A stretch of 64,000 nt of DNA, taken from the NCBI GenBank assembly GCA_028023455.1, contig JAQFVV010000030.1, forward strand, positions 10,465,649 through 10,529,648. The letters run 5' to 3'. The translations under genes were made by a program, and so were the position numbers. Under the pieces are notes generated by a model. That model had not been told where the DNA came from and made no database searches. It saw nothing but the letters and a program-made list of their open reading frames with translations. Every line of letters begins with the position of its first letter. The first letter of the stretch is position 1. The stretch is from Epiperipatus broadwayi. Its lineage: Eukaryota; Onychophora; Udeonychophora; Euonychophora; Peripatidae. Below, piece after piece: positions 1 to 11,148 of this stretch.

Positions 1-1300
1 GATCACCAAAAGTCAAACATCATTCATTCATATAAGTTTTAATAGTTTGAAATAATAATAGTAAAAAAAAAAACTAGAGGGGGGATTAAACAGTCATCCA
101 TACAGTTTTACAAATTAATTAAAGAGTAATTCAGGGGGAGAGGGAATTTAACTTAGAAAATTTAAACTATTAAAGAAAAAAGAAATCTTAAAACTAAAAA
201 AACAGGCTGTCTTTTCATTTATTCAAAATAAAATAAATATACATGTGCATGGATAAAGATTTTATTTAAATATAAATAACATAATAAAATGTGTGCATAT
301 TAAAAAATTAAAGTATGAAAGTTAAATATTAAAACAAATGAAAGTGTATAATTAAAATTTCCCTCAGAGATTGCATATACGCATAAGCTACATAAAAACA
401 GGGTTAGCAATGGTTACTAATTAAAATCCATAAACGACAGAATTAATTAAAAGGCATCTTAAAAATTTAATCAACAAAAGCAGTGGACAAATTTAAAAAC
501 TAATTAAAAAAAATAATGGGATCATCATATAAATAGGGCCAAAAATTTTGTCAGAACAGTCTTATTCACAAATCGAGAGTTATTCATGTATCTCAAGTCA
601 ATCACCTATTGGACTTCTTTCCAATGAATATGATGCAGTGCTAAGCAGTTTGGGATATACAATGAACTCCACCCTTCATCTGCAAGAACATCAGCAGTCA
701 GCCTAATAGAAGCAATGCCCATTTAATAATTTGAAGCTGCCAGGAATCTCTAACTGTCTGAAATAGAAGTAGCATGAAATAGAAATCATTAGAACCTCAA
801 CAGAAGCTTAAAATTCAACCAGTTGGTAAAACACACATGAAGCAGCAAACAGCAAGAATTCTCCCATGTTTACAAATCCTATAGATAATAAATAATGTTT
901 TTCTTATTCCAATTTTTGATATCAATTAATGTAGCCATTGCAATCTTTGAAGCTTCCTGGATCAGTAAAAGAAATGAACTCTATAGCATACATAAAAAAA
1001 CGTTTGATGTGTGTGTTTTAATGCCTTATATTTATTTAATGCTTTATATTATATTATATTGTGTGATTTATTAAGAATGTGTATAGTTATATATAAAAAT
1101 CATAGTTTAGATTAATTAAGAAATTTTATAATTAATTTACAAATTTTAGTAAGCATTTTAGTTAAAATAAATTATCTTTGAAAATTAATATTTTATTGGT
1201 CAATTCTTTACTTATCCCACTAATTAAAGCAGCAGTCTAATATATCATTCTTTTGATTGAGCTAATTGAGATTTCTTAGGCAGTGAATTAGTTTGCCATT
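1..1300. other. AT-rich non-coding DNA
   Basis: No open frame, RNA gene or recognisable repeat is seen. The stretch is A/T-dominated with short A-runs and a slightly less biased patch near 540-860 that shows no coding frame. Confidence 0.5.
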
Positions 1301-1379
1301 GTTCAGGATATGTTAGTTACCTTTTGTGTAATTAACTGCCACTGGAGTTTACTCCAAAACAAAAAAGTGCTTTGAATTA

Positions 1380-1704
1380 TAAGTGTTGAATTTTGCAGTT
1401 GAGAAGATCTATGCCCTTCAAATGTGGTTGCATTTATATATCTTAAATAGCTCAGCTTAGTCATAGGTACCCTCTTGGTATTATGCTTCTCTGCCTAAGG
1501 GACCAGTGTGGAGCAATACTTAAATTGCAGTGGAATAGATCAAACTTATAATAAATAATGTTATAATAATGTCATATGTTATGTATCAAAAATCAACAAT
1601 GTGTTTATCTTAAAATTTTGTTTTCACAAGTTTCTATTATATTAAAGAGTTAAAATCATTTATACTAGATTGTTTCCTCATTTGATCTACTACCACCTGG
1701 TTCA
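1380..1704 (+). mobile_element. 3' part of an LTR (retroelement 5' LTR), decayed
   Basis: The sequence just before the primer-binding site looks like the promoter and U5 part of an LTR. A TATA-like tttatata lies near 1434, an AATAAA near 1550, and the block ends in ...GGTTCA at 1704. Two bases later a tRNA-Lys-type primer site begins, which is the normal retroviral or LTR-retrotransposon spacing. The left LTR boundary and a TSD were not found, so the start is approximate. No second LTR was seen downstream. Confidence 0.35.
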
Positions 1705-1706
1705 TT

Positions 1707-1724
1707 TGGCACCCAATGTGGGGC
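1707..1724 (+). promoter_or_regulatory. tRNA-Lys-like primer-binding site
   Basis: TGGCACCCAATGTGGGGC matches the complement of the 3' end of tRNA-Lys(1,2), TGGCGCCCAACGTGGGGC, at 16 of 18 positions. The two differences are transitions (G to A, C to T) expected from decay. It sits two bases after a CA that can end an LTR. This site would prime minus-strand DNA synthesis. An 18-bp match with two changes could arise by chance, but its position after an LTR-like end argues against that. Confidence 0.45.
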
Positions 1725-1970
1725 AGAACTGTCATAAATGACATTCAGGTAAATATTTTTTTTTCATGTTTGAAAATATTCAAAGAAATGCTAAATTGTG
1801 TAATTGTATTTAAGAAAGTGGTACAGTTAAAATTAAAGAATTGACCAAAACAATTTTTTACTTTTAAATGAAAAGGAGAAAGTAAAGACAGTTAGATATT
1901 TTGGGCAGAGTTATGAAAGACCATGGTATGAAGGAAGATTGATGGTCAATCTTCATGGATAACTAGGTGA

Positions 1971-2189
1971 AATAGAAGGTCTATAGGTAGTGTCACTAGT
2001 CCTAATAACACAAGAATTATTCATTGGACTGCAAGTGAAATTGATATTAATAAAGATGAATATCACTATAAATCTAGTCATAAACCACAATCTCCTATCA
2101 TAAAAACAAATCATACCCCTGATACAACTATTAAAGGAAGGTGTAATGATAAAATAGAAAGTGAGAAAATATTTAAAGGCAAAGTTTAA
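1971..2189 (+). pseudogene. Unassigned open stretch downstream of the primer site
   Basis: A 72-codon frame without a start Met runs between stops. It contains the segment NTRIIHWTASEIDINKDEY and is rich in Lys, Asn, Ser and Ile. It lies 250-460 bp after the primer-binding site, where gag would begin in an LTR element, but I do not recognise the family. A second frame reads openly just upstream (around 1890-1950), so a frameshifted gag remnant is possible. Chance is also possible in DNA of this composition. Confidence 0.2.
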
Positions 2190-2739
2190 TCATTTTATAT
2201 ATAAGGATGGCCTCTTAATTGGTGATTCTGAACTTATGATAGGCACTTGATAGTAGATCCTACTGAGCATCAGAAAAAAATGAATAGTTAAAAAAATGGT
2301 ACTGTTCAAATGCTAAAACAATAGTTGAAAAAAGTCATGGTAAATAAACTAAGTACAATAATGATTTTTCTTTTAATATTGAAAGGTTGTTAAAAAAATA
2401 AAAATACTGTCTTTATACTCTAAATGTTTGTTAGCAATTTTAGAATTATTTGTATCATTTATAAATCAGGCTAATATACAAATTTTATACTCTACTTTCC
2501 AACAATGACAGTAAATGAATAGTTAAAAAACATCAGGATTTAGCATTTAAATAATGTCACTCTATTCTTTGCACTGCTGATTAAGCACACAAAGGAAAAC
2601 ATTATACAGTTTGAAACTAAAATTAATATTAAGAGTTTGTCGATGATCAATCATGTTGCCTTGTGTATTGATGAGGAATGGAGAGTGTTTCATTGTTTAT
2701 AAATTGTTATGTTTTATTAATATTTCAGAGTACTTATTT

Positions 2740-2960
2740 CAGCACTGTTTCCCACCATAGTTTCATATTTGTCAGCCTCTAAGTCTCAAACGTGAGCCAG
2801 ACATATTTTTTATATTGTCAAATCCCTAAGTCTCATAGTAGAGTGAAGCTCAAATATATGGTTTCATTGATATTAAATTTTCACACAATATAGCTCTCTT
2901 GATATTTGTATTGCATGATACTCTCATTGTCAGTGGGAGATTTCATTGTTTATCTCAACA
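2740..2960. repeat. Dispersed repeat, copy 1 (partner at 40220-40400, inverted)
   Basis: Two short motifs, cagcctctaagtctcaaa and aatccctaagtctcatag, lie about 50 bp apart. The reverse complement of 40260-40350 contains the same pair in the same order (cagcccctaagactcaat, cagtccctaagactcaaa). The two regions therefore look like inverted copies of one degenerate repeat. No function or termini recognised. Confidence 0.35.
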
Positions 2961-4780
2961 TTGCAGGCAGATGATCAGGTCCAATAATAATTTTAATTGA
3001 TTAAACAATTTTTTTATATAAATACCAATGTATTGGAATTGTAAAGAAGACATTCTTGGTTATGTTCATACCAGCTTTAAGTCTGTTTCCAAAGAAGTAT
3101 GGTGAAGCATGACAGTGTTGTACAGTTGGAACTAATTGCTAAATTGACTCTATTTTATTCCTAAATGAAGGAGAGGCAAATGTAATTCTCATGCTTGAGT
3201 TAACAGGAATTGCTTTTGTGCACATATTTCTCTTTATTATGCATAACAAAATATTAAGTCATGTCTGTAGAATACATTTTAAAGTATTTTTAAAATATTA
3301 ACAGTAAGTGTAAAACTAAAAATATATTATAATTTTTTTATTTTAAAATAATATTAACTATCTTAAATAAAAGAAACATTGTTATAGAAACCAGTCACAA
3401 ATGATTGGGGGGGGGGGGAAGAATTAAAAACAAAATTGTCTGCATTCCAAGAAATGGTGATAAATGTTTAATATCTTCATGCTTTCATTTCCAGATACTT
3501 AACATTTGCCCATACTTAAATGCTTGGGTTGAAAGATTAGGTGGATTCATTCTATTCTTTCACGAAGAAACCACTCATAAGAACTCTTAGAACTTAGAAT
3601 AACCTCATTTAACTTTGTATATATCCTTTCCAATTTGTACACAAAGTAGATAATAAATATATTTTTGAAACAAGACTTTATCTTGTATTTGAGAAATGAG
3701 AGTATTCATTTATTGTTAAAATCCACAAAGCACATGTGCATTAGCTTAATGCTGATTATTAGTTTATTACAATTCAAAAACATCAGCTATATAAAATAAA
3801 TATCTCATTTACTTTTTGTTTACTGTATTGAAGTCAAAATTTTGTAAGGATTTTAAAATTAAATATCATGCATTTTATGGAGTAGAAAACTCCCAGAATG
3901 CTTTTCCTGATTATTCCAGTATTGTAGCTGAATAAGGAGCTTTAGGCAAAGAAATACATTTAAAATCAACCTTGATTCTGCCAATCCATTCCTCATTATT
4001 CAATGCTAAAGAAATATTTGACATTTACTTGCTACAAAAGGAAAACTAACCATCTAAAGTAATTATCCCCTAGAAATTTATTTCTATAAATTAATCTGTG
4101 AATCTATCTATTTTCAATGCTCAGAAGAAAATTGTAATAGAAAGTCTCATAAGAAATTACCAGGGAGTGAACTGAAAGAAGCTCAAATATTGCCAGAAAA
4201 CATTGAAGTTTAATGATTAAAGGCCATATTCACACATTTATGGGGCACAAAATATATATGTGAGTTCACAAAGATATAAAAGTAATTAAATGAACTTTCT
4301 ATAGCTATTCTCAAAAAATTATTTTAAATTACAAATATTTTTTCTCTCCCAGACATGATCACCATATAATTTTTTTAAATTGTAAATATGTACATTCTTA
4401 TCCAAATCCATAGTGATTTTTATTTTGTTAAGGTAATAAAGTATTATGTGAAGATGGTAACCATCAGAAAATGTAATTGAATCTGCATGGAAGTTTGTTT
4501 CTATGTAGATTCAATTTGGTTGTTGCTTGGGATTAGTATCAACTTGTTAATTAAAAATAACTTATATGTAGTCACTCCACTGCATACATGGTCTCTCATT
4601 ACTTATTTTTAAAGTCCCCTAGACAAAAGTTAATTTGTAAATATTGTATTTTTTCATTTTATTGTTAACTTGATTATTACCAATTGTCAAAAGGGTGGTT
4701 ACCATTACAATCTACATATAAAAATATACACTGATATGAAGATTTTCACCTGGTACAGATATAAATGACATAATAGAGGA
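2960..4780. other. AT-rich non-coding DNA
   Basis: No gene or recognised repeat. A run of ten G at about 3408-3417 interrupts the AT-rich background. The short open frame beginning there is low-complexity and not supported as coding. Confidence 0.5.
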
Positions 4781-4882
4781 ATATATATATATATGATAAA
4801 CAAAACAAGTTATAAATTTCGTAACTTGCTCATAGCTTGCATTTTATGATCACTAGATGGAGCTTTACCAATAGCTCACTAA

Positions 4883-5530
4883 TAAAAGATGGGATGATTG
4901 TGTTAAGAGGATTGTTGAGTGTTGTAGTAGTAAGGAATGGGATAAAAGAATAAATTTATTAATAAAGAATAGGGAGTTAGAGAGATGGAGAAATAGTATG
5001 GAGAATAAAAAGAGTTTAAATATATATATAAATAAACCGAATATTAGGTGTGAGTTAATATATGATAATAGTAAGGAAAGTAGTTCATTATTTAAGGCTC
5101 GAACAGGATCTTTGGTTACAAGAGAATATACATGTAAATGGAAAAAAATGGGTGATTTATTTTGTAAATTATGTAAGGAAGCAATAGAAAATATTAGGTA
5201 TTTGTTAATTGAATGTAAATGCTTGAAAACAGAAAGGGCACATATAATGAAGTTATGGAAAAATAAATATGAAAAAAGTGATTATACAGAAAGTGAATTA
5301 TTGGTTTTTATGCTGGGTTTGGGAAAAGATAAAGGGGATTTAGATGTAAAGGTTATAGAGTTGACAAAGATTATGTTGTGGAAATGGGATGGAGCAGAAT
5401 ATGGGAAAATTTAGAGTGGGGAATGGAAAATAAAGTGGCTAACATGTTTATCTGGGCATAATTGCTGAAATATTCTTGACTTCGTTTAAGGAGAAGTCAC
5501 AATACATCACATCACATCATCACATCATGA
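4883..5530 (+). pseudogene. 5'-truncated LINE, ORF2 C-terminus and 3' tail
   Basis: An open frame runs from the insertion boundary (about 4884) to the stop at 5412-5414, so the first ATG (4998) is not a real start. The C-terminal region contains FCKLCKEAIENIRYLLIEC. This is the CX2C...X4C zinc knuckle found after the reverse transcriptase (RT) in many non-LTR retrotransposons, with the usual His replaced by Arg. A 3' UTR of about 110 bp ends in short catcac repeats. The insertion interrupts family A between ...ctcactaa and gcttag..., which are adjacent (apart from three bases) in the uninterrupted right arm. The upstream RT and endonuclease are absent, as expected from 5' truncation. Clade not resolved. 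Confidence 0.7.
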
Positions 5531-5589
5531 GCTTAGTTTACCTAAATGCTGAGAGAGATAGAATTCAATATCTCTTTCATTGTCTCCAA

Positions 5590-5634
5590 CCTTTAAACCA
5601 TGGTTTCAAGCTAGTTGGCTCACGTCAGTAAAGG
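5590..5634 (-). ncRNA. Hammerhead ribozyme motif in family A copy A1
   Basis: On the minus strand: stem I CCUUUA pairs with UAAAGG, extendable with wobbles to nine pairs. The core reads CUGACGU where CUGANGA is expected, so only A9 deviates (U). Stem II is GAGC...GCUU, followed by GAAA. The minimal stem III ACCAUGGU is palindromic and supplies A15.1-U16.1; the cleavage triplet is GUU. Stem I is open, making this a type I hammerhead. The A9 change would probably weaken or abolish cleavage of this copy. Confidence 0.65.
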
Positions 5635-5747
5635 CTAGGAAGATATTTACATATCTGAAAAATTTGTGCTTTCAAACTGATAGAAATGTGTTTCATAAAT
5701 GCTGATTGTTGAGTTGGTGTTTAGATCTAGTTTCTAGTCTTCCTACC

Positions 5748-5793
5748 CTTTACTGGCATGAGCCAACTAGCTCAAAACCATGGTTTAAAGGTT
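5748..5793 (+). ncRNA. Degenerate hammerhead motif in the right arm of A1
   Basis: This is the inverted counterpart of the motif at 5590-5634. Stem I (CCUUUA/UAAAGG) and stem III (ACCAUGGU) are intact, but the core reads CUGGCAUGAG and GAAA has become CAAA, so it should be inactive. Its value is in showing that both arms derive from the same hammerhead-bearing unit. Confidence 0.5.
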
Positions 5794-5885
5794 GGAGACA
5801 ATGAAAGAGATATTGAATTCTATCTCTCTCAGCGTTTACGTAAACTAAGCTTGTTAGTGAGCTATTAGTAAAACTCCATCTAGTG

Positions 5886-5888
<3 letters not shown>

Positions 5889-5919
<31 letters not shown>

Positions 5920-5990
5920 CACTAGAGTATAAAACCTATATATATATATATATATATATATATAAGAGGTTTTATACTTTAGTAAACATA
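5889..5990. repeat. (TA)n runs with a small hairpin
   Basis: Two TA runs (about 5889-5916 and 5939-5964). The second sits inside an inverted repeat: agtataaaacct on the left and aggttttatact on the right. The first is bounded on both sides by gatcactag-type sequence, the outer end of family A in opposite orientations. Confidence 0.7.
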
Positions 5991-6760
5991 CTAAATAATA
6001 TATTGGAAATCTCTAGAATATTCCTTGCAAATCTGATCAATTTTACAATGTATTTTGAAATTATTAATAAATTCATTTTGCATTATTCTTCTTATAAGAT
6101 CACAACATAATCATGAATAATCAAAGATAATTCAGAGTAATGCCAAATTCATTTCAGAATAGTTTTTTCTTATTGACTACTCTTAGTATGCTTTAAACAA
6201 TGTTGAACCATTAAATGTAAGATATAACATAAAAATACTCTGTAAAATAATGCATGATTATATATTTACACTGTGGACATATATGTATGTATATGTGTGC
6301 ATTAATTTTAAAAATATTTAAACTTTTAAATTATTTACAATAATAGTATTTACCATTTGTAACATATTAGATGCTAGAGGAAACTTTCTTAAAATGTTAT
6401 GTTTCCTTACAATTGCTTGCTGTAAAGATGGAACTGAAGTATCTGTTCGTGGTAATACATTTTCTGCCAAGAAACCTAAAATATATTTTAATTTTATAAA
6501 AAAAAAACAGTAGAATTACAATTTATTATATATATAGAGAGAGATATGTTTCTAACAATTTTAACAAGGCTATAAATAAATAATAGCTTATGAAATAATT
6601 AACAATGATAATACGAACTTATCCAAAAATTCCCAAGTCAGTTCCCAAAAAATCATTTAAATAAATTTGCAACTAATGCCTCCTGTGTATTATATCAATG
6701 TCAATCTATTCTGTGAAGAGGGTTGTAGTCATTGTATATATCTAAATGCACTAAACATCA
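5990..6760. other. AT-rich non-coding DNA
   Basis: No gene seen. A short ATATAGAGAGAG microsatellite lies near 6525-6545. Confidence 0.5.
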
Positions 6761-6822
6761 ATACTGCCTAATAGAATAGTGGTGGCTATGGTTGTTAAGA
6801 AGCCAAAGACAGCAAAATGTTT

Positions 6823-8456
6823 TTTTTAATTCCAAGACTCTTATCAATACTTAAAGAATTCTCCGATCAATCCGACCTCCAATTTAATATGGCCAAGTCA
6901 TCTGCCTGGTATATATTTGGGTAAGACCATTCCAGGACCATTTGCAGTGAAGCCTCAGAACTTCTTGGGCTTTCCTATATTTGAATCCATGTCTGCCATG
7001 TGGAGATCTATCCAAGAAAAGTTACTTCAATCCACACAGAGAATCACATCCTCTCTATCCAAAGTTTACATGTCCATGTTTGCCTAGTCCTCCTTCATCA
7101 ACATACTAATATTCTCTAGAATATCCTATTTTACCCCAGTAGTCAATTTTACCAAAGTCTTCATCAGGAAAATACACAAGATGTGCACTAATCTGATTAG
7201 AGGAGGGAAAAGTGCAACCATAAGCTTGAGAAATCTACAGAAACACACAAAACTCAATGGATTATCCCTACATTCCATAAATACTTTTATATTTTAACAT
7301 TCCTACAATTCTTTCTGCAGAATATGTTTGCAGTATCCTAACTACTCGCATTCCAGAGAGTCACTCCCACAGATAAGCTGCCTCCTATTGGTACTGACTG
7401 GCTGGCAGCCTTCGCATGTCTTATCTCCAAACATACTATGCTTTCTATAAAATCATCCTCAATGAAAATAAAGTTCTGGGACACATACTACATCCTTAAT
7501 CCTGATGTTTCTGCAGGATCAACTATCCTCAGGCTTAACAACCATCTGCTAATCAAGAAATTTAAGTGATGGTTCCTTGAACCCAAATATTTTGATTTCC
7601 TGATGAAAGATAAATATTAATGCCTTGCCTACTAAACATTTTCTGGTACATTACCGAGGATTCTCAAACATAGAGTCCACTTGCTCACTATGCCTCAGAG
7701 AGGATGAAACTTGTCTTCACCTCCTCTGCCATTGTGTTTCCCTTCACCCCTACAGAGTCCTTATAGCCTCCATGTTAAATAACAATACGCCTACTCTGTT
7801 GACTCTCATTGACAATATACTATATGGATCCATTTCGGAGATACGAATAACAACATTTGTACTGTTCTTACTATGGTACACACAGTGCTGACTCACCTTT
7901 AATCATGCACTAGAACGTCCGCTCGAGCTCTATATTAACAAAATGGAAAAAAATTCAAAAAAGGAACCAGAATTTGGTCCCCTCTTACATCTATGACTCT
8001 ACATGGAGTTTATTGATCTGGCCCCCAAAGCTGATCCCTTTCACTCCTGAATAGAATCTCCTTCCCTGGAGAGTAATTTGAGGCTGAATGGCCTGCATCC
8101 CTTTGTGATAACTCACCTTGCTCTGCATGATTATTGCCCAGATCCTGAGTTGTTATGGAAATAACCTCCAATATGAAGGGTCGACATGGTCATGTGAAGC
8201 ATGGACAAAGGATTAGACCTATTGCTGAACCATATGAGACATGCAAGTGTGGTCATCTATATCAACAAGATACTATTCCAGACTCATTCCTTGCTGATAT
8301 GCTTCATATTAGTCCTTTTGGCTAGTGTCAAACAAGATATCAATATTGAGCTTTCATCCCCCTGATTATCATGTACTATATCCTATGTTTAACTATTATC
8401 ATATATTGTAACCAAATTTCTGAATAAAATTCTATATTTTATAAAAAAAAAAAAAA
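6823..8456 (+). pseudogene. 5'-truncated LINE with poly(A) tail and TSD
   Basis: A retrotransposed, 5'-truncated non-LTR element with a terminal A-run. It is flanked by a TSD, gacagcaaaatgttt, at about 6808-6822 and 8458-8472. Frames broken by stops encode the region after the RT catalytic centre. A NGLSLH motif near 7250-7275 is shared with the minus-strand LINE at 62.3-64 kb. The frame 7625-7891 holds a C-terminal zinc knuckle, CSLCLREDETCLHLLCHC (CX2C...HX4C). The RT active site is missing and several stops and shifts are present, so it is dead. The clade cannot be settled by eye. Confidence 0.75.
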
Positions 8457-8637
8457 AGACAGCAAAATGTTTGAGTACTGAACTGGGTTCAGACCCATAT
8501 GACTATATAAGCTATTGAGCTTATATTGAAAATATTATTTTATTCTCATGGTTTTGTAGTTAAGTAGAGATAAAAAATGGCTGCTGGAGGGTTGCTTTAG
8601 ATCCTAAGATCTAGGTGCAGTGCTCTCAGATCCAAAG

Positions 8638-8681
8638 CTCCTCACTGATGAAGGCCACAAGCCAAAAATCAGTCTTGGGAT
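8638..8681 (+). ncRNA. Hammerhead motif in family B copy B1 (GAAA lost)
   Basis: CUGAUGA at 8645-8651 is followed by stem II GGC-cacaa-GCC. The expected GAAAC reads AAAAU here, then CAGUC and UUGGGA, which pairs partly with the upstream CUCCUCA. The core is therefore broken in the GAAA box, while the other copies show the intact form. Confidence 0.5.
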
Positions 8682-8789
8682 ATTGGATGAATAGGCACTA
8701 GATGAGGATTTTATGCACAAGCCTTTTGGCATCCATTGATTACTCTGATTGGCACTGAGTGGCACTACTGTATGGAGAGTTTTGCCTGT

Positions 8790-9300
8790 TTTATCTAAAT
8801 GTATTTATAAATATTTTACAAAAAATAAAAACTTTTTATATCAAATTCCTGTGGATATAATTTGGAAATAGTGTACTATTTAAATGATAAATTTTGACAA
8901 TCATCAACATTACTTTTCATACCTTTTATAAAATTTATTGTAACTTATCAATATTTATAAGGATGTTACAAAATTTACTAATGGTATAATAATAGAGCAT
9001 TCGTCCTCTATATTGGAATGTGGTTTAGATAGAATTTGACTGAATACTATGATTGAATGAAACTTTAAAATTTTTTCCTAGGTTTTTATCAGATTTAAAA
9101 TGTTTTATCTCATTTTGTCCCAACATCATCTCAGATAAATATCCAATAGTTGTTGGTAAATGGATATCTAAAATTAACTTAAAAATAAATCAATAATGAA
9201 AATTAATCAAACTTTTACTGCAGTGAACTTTTTAAATCTTTTAACCTTCATTTGTATTGTGTGTATAAATATAATCAAAATTACCCCAAATCCCCATCTC
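8790..9300. other. AT-rich non-coding DNA
   Basis: Nothing recognised in this stretch. Confidence 0.5.
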
Positions 9301-9303
9301 AAC

Positions 9304-9750
9304 CAAACTAGCCTAGAAATATAAACTCTAAAACACAACCAATGGTTTCACTGCTACAAACACAATTTTCAAGTGTAAAGAACTAGAAAATAACAACATA
9401 TTTAAACTAAACATTATCCACAATTCCACTTACATTCCATACAGCCTTAAAATTAAAAGAACTTTTAAATAATTAATTGTTTCAGGATCATAAATTTTTA
9501 ATAATAAAAATTCTGTAATTTTTCTTTAAATAAAAAAAAAAATTAAAGAATCTTTATTATTAAAAATTTATGATTCTTATGCAATTAACTTATTTAAGTT
9601 CTTTTAATATTAAGGGTGTATGAGATGTAAGTAAAATTGTGAGTAATATTTAGTTTAAATATGTTATTTTATAGTTCTTTACACTTGAGAATTGTGTTTG
9701 TAGCAATAAAATTTATTGGTTGTGTTTTAGAGTTTATATTTTTTGACTAG
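9304..9750. repeat. Long palindrome abutting a PLE fragment
   Basis: Arms about 9304-9513 and 9548-9750 are inverted copies. For example actctaaaacacaacca on the left pairs with tggttgtgttttagagt on the right. The loop is A/T-rich. The right arm stops at gactagt, and the truncated Penelope-like reading frame begins directly after it. This resembles the inverted terminal arrangement typical of PLE copies. Confidence 0.7.
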
Positions 9751-10424
9751 TGTGGATTTGGAAATATTCATCAGATAAAGGCAAAAATATTGAAATATAC
9801 TTGAATGAATTGTTAAGTGTTGGCTATAGTTATAATCACATATATAATGTTATTAGAGATTTTAATACAAAATATAAAAATAAAAATTTTAATAATAATA
9901 TTGATTCTCCTGCTAATAAAAAAATATGGATATCAATCCCATATATTTCAAATTATTAAGTAAAGTTTATAAGGAAAATTTATAAAGATATATGTGATAT
10001 TGCATTTTACACACCTCCTACATTAAATAAATTAATAAATAACTCCAAAGATAAAACCTCATTTATAAATAAAAATTGTGTAATTTATAAATGGATATGG
10101 TGTGACAGTAAATATATAGGTGAATCTAGATGCATGTTGGAAAAAAGAACTAAAGAACACTTGCTATTATTAAAACGTGTTCAGAAATCAAAACAAAATT
10201 GCATAGTAGATAATAATATTTCAGCATCTGTTTTTTATGACCATAATAAATCATGTATTTATGGTTTTGACTTCAATTTTAACAGTGTAAAAATATTACA
10301 AATTGAAAAAAATAACAATAAAAGAAAAATAAAGGAGGCTATGCTAATATACAAATATAAACATGACTTAATTAACAGGCAAGCAGCAAACATTAAGATC
10401 ATGGAAATGTGGGAAAGTTAGCAT
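9750..10424 (+). pseudogene. Penelope-like element, RT C-terminus plus GIY-YIG endonuclease (one in-frame stop)
   Basis: One reading frame with a single internal stop (TAA at 9957-9959, where the related copy at 11.2-13.2 kb has Gln). It encodes the end of the PLE reverse transcriptase (KYSSDKGKNIEIYLNELL), a linker, and a GIY-YIG domain. Visible in the domain are VIYKW in the GIY position and KYIGESRC, then KRTKEHLL, YDHNKSC, KIKEAML and the final NRQAANIKIMEMWE. In PLEs the GIY-YIG domain nicks target DNA and the RT primes from it. The frame starts at a palindrome end without a Met, so this copy is 5'-truncated as well as stopped. Confidence 0.8.
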
Positions 10425-10584
10425 TTCAAATCTTTAGTTGAAACAGATTACTGGGATAATCAAAAGTGCTCCTAAGTGGATAAAATTTTTAATTATTTAG
10501 TTACTGTATTTACAAATATTCAGTTATATAATTACGTATATTGCTTTAAAAATACAGACATTGAATCATAATATTATATATATA

Positions 10585-11046
10585 TGAAAAACAAGTTAAA
10601 AATCACGTAACTTGCTATCATTTGTATTTACGATCAATAGATGGAGCTTTACCAAAATCTCCGAACAAGCATATATTTGTTTACATAAATGTCAAAAGAA
10701 TCAGAATTCACTATCTCTTTCATTGGCTCCACCTTCAGATCAGCTGATTTCAAGCTAATTTGCTATCATCAGTGAAGCTATCTGGATTGTTAGGCTGGGT
10801 TTGAAGACATTACATGTCTGAAAAATTCATGCTTGCAAACTGATAGGAAATTGTTGCATAAATGCTTGGAGTAAGTGTTTAGATCTAGTTTCTAGCCTTA
10901 TCCTTCACTGGAGAGGAAAAAAATTTTGAGAAAACCGCTGTGGTGGAGGGGGAGCCAAAGAAAGAGAGAATGAATTCTATTTAATTTGATTTTTATAAAT
11001 AAAAACATATATTTTTGTAGTGATTTTAAAACCCCCATCTATTGAT

Positions 11047-11050
<4 letters not shown>
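10585..11050. mobile_element. Family A fold-back element, copy A2
   Basis: It starts just after a TA run with the conserved caagtta...taacttgc hairpin and ends at ...ccatctattgatcat before the long TA run at 11051-11087. Its inverted halves are less well matched than in A1. It carries the most canonical family A hammerhead (10733-10777, minus). It lies between a PLE fragment (9750-10424) and a PLE pair (11088-13328), sharing the TA run with the latter. Confidence 0.7.
10733..10777 (-). ncRNA. Hammerhead ribozyme with canonical core, family A copy A2
   Basis: Minus strand, in order: stem I CUUCA; core CUGAUGA, exact consensus; stem II AGC-aaauua-GCU; GAAA; stem III AUCAGCUGAU, a palindrome giving A15.1-U16.1; cleavage triplet AUC; stem I 3' strand UGAAG, perfectly complementary. 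All catalytic-core bases are present. Compared with A1 and A3, stem I is a different sequence but still pairs, and the second stem III pair is U-A instead of C-G. That is the covariation expected of a functional RNA fold. Predicted cleavage lies between the complements of 10738 and 10737. Stem II is short, with a U-U mismatch at its base. Confidence 0.75.

Positions 11051-11087
<37 letters not shown>
11051..11087. repeat. (TA)n run between family A and the PLE pair
   Basis: Nearly uninterrupted TA dinucleotides. Both neighbours end exactly at this run. Confidence 0.85.
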
Positions 11088-11090
<3 letters not shown>

Positions 11091-11148
11091 ATATACAAAT
11101 CAATATATATATATCAAAATACAGTACAATTTATATAAATTATATTCT

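Larger units (their letters stand above)
4795..5890. mobile_element. Family A fold-back element, copy A1 (split by a LINE)
   Basis: An inverted repeat of about 450 bp once the inserted LINE (4883-5530) is removed. Left arm 4846-4882 plus 5531-5642; loop about 5643-5738; right arm about 5739-5890. Both ends abut (TA)n runs. The outer part carries a small conserved hairpin, caagtta...taacttgc, near 4805-4830. Each arm contains a hammerhead-ribozyme motif (separate entries). The same family recurs at 10585-11050 and 19285-19602. No protein is encoded. I infer a non-autonomous retroelement, possibly mobilised by a Penelope-like element, because of the hammerhead and the TA-rich flanks. Confidence 0.75.
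6762..8787 (+). mobile_element. Family B element, copy B1 (split by a LINE)
   Basis: Left part about 6762-6822 and right part 8473-8787, separated by a LINE inserted with a TSD. The joined sequence matches the copies at 35650-36036 and 46190-46546, starting with a ctgccYaatag motif and ending at ...tggagagttttgcc. The family is about 360 bp, has no open frame, and its 3' half contains a hammerhead motif (8638-8681 here). It occurs at least five times in this window, in both orientations and as fold-back palindromes. Confidence 0.75.

Noticed and set aside
3405-3590. 61-codon frame starting in a G-run
   Set aside because: Low-complexity start and no recognisable sequence afterwards.
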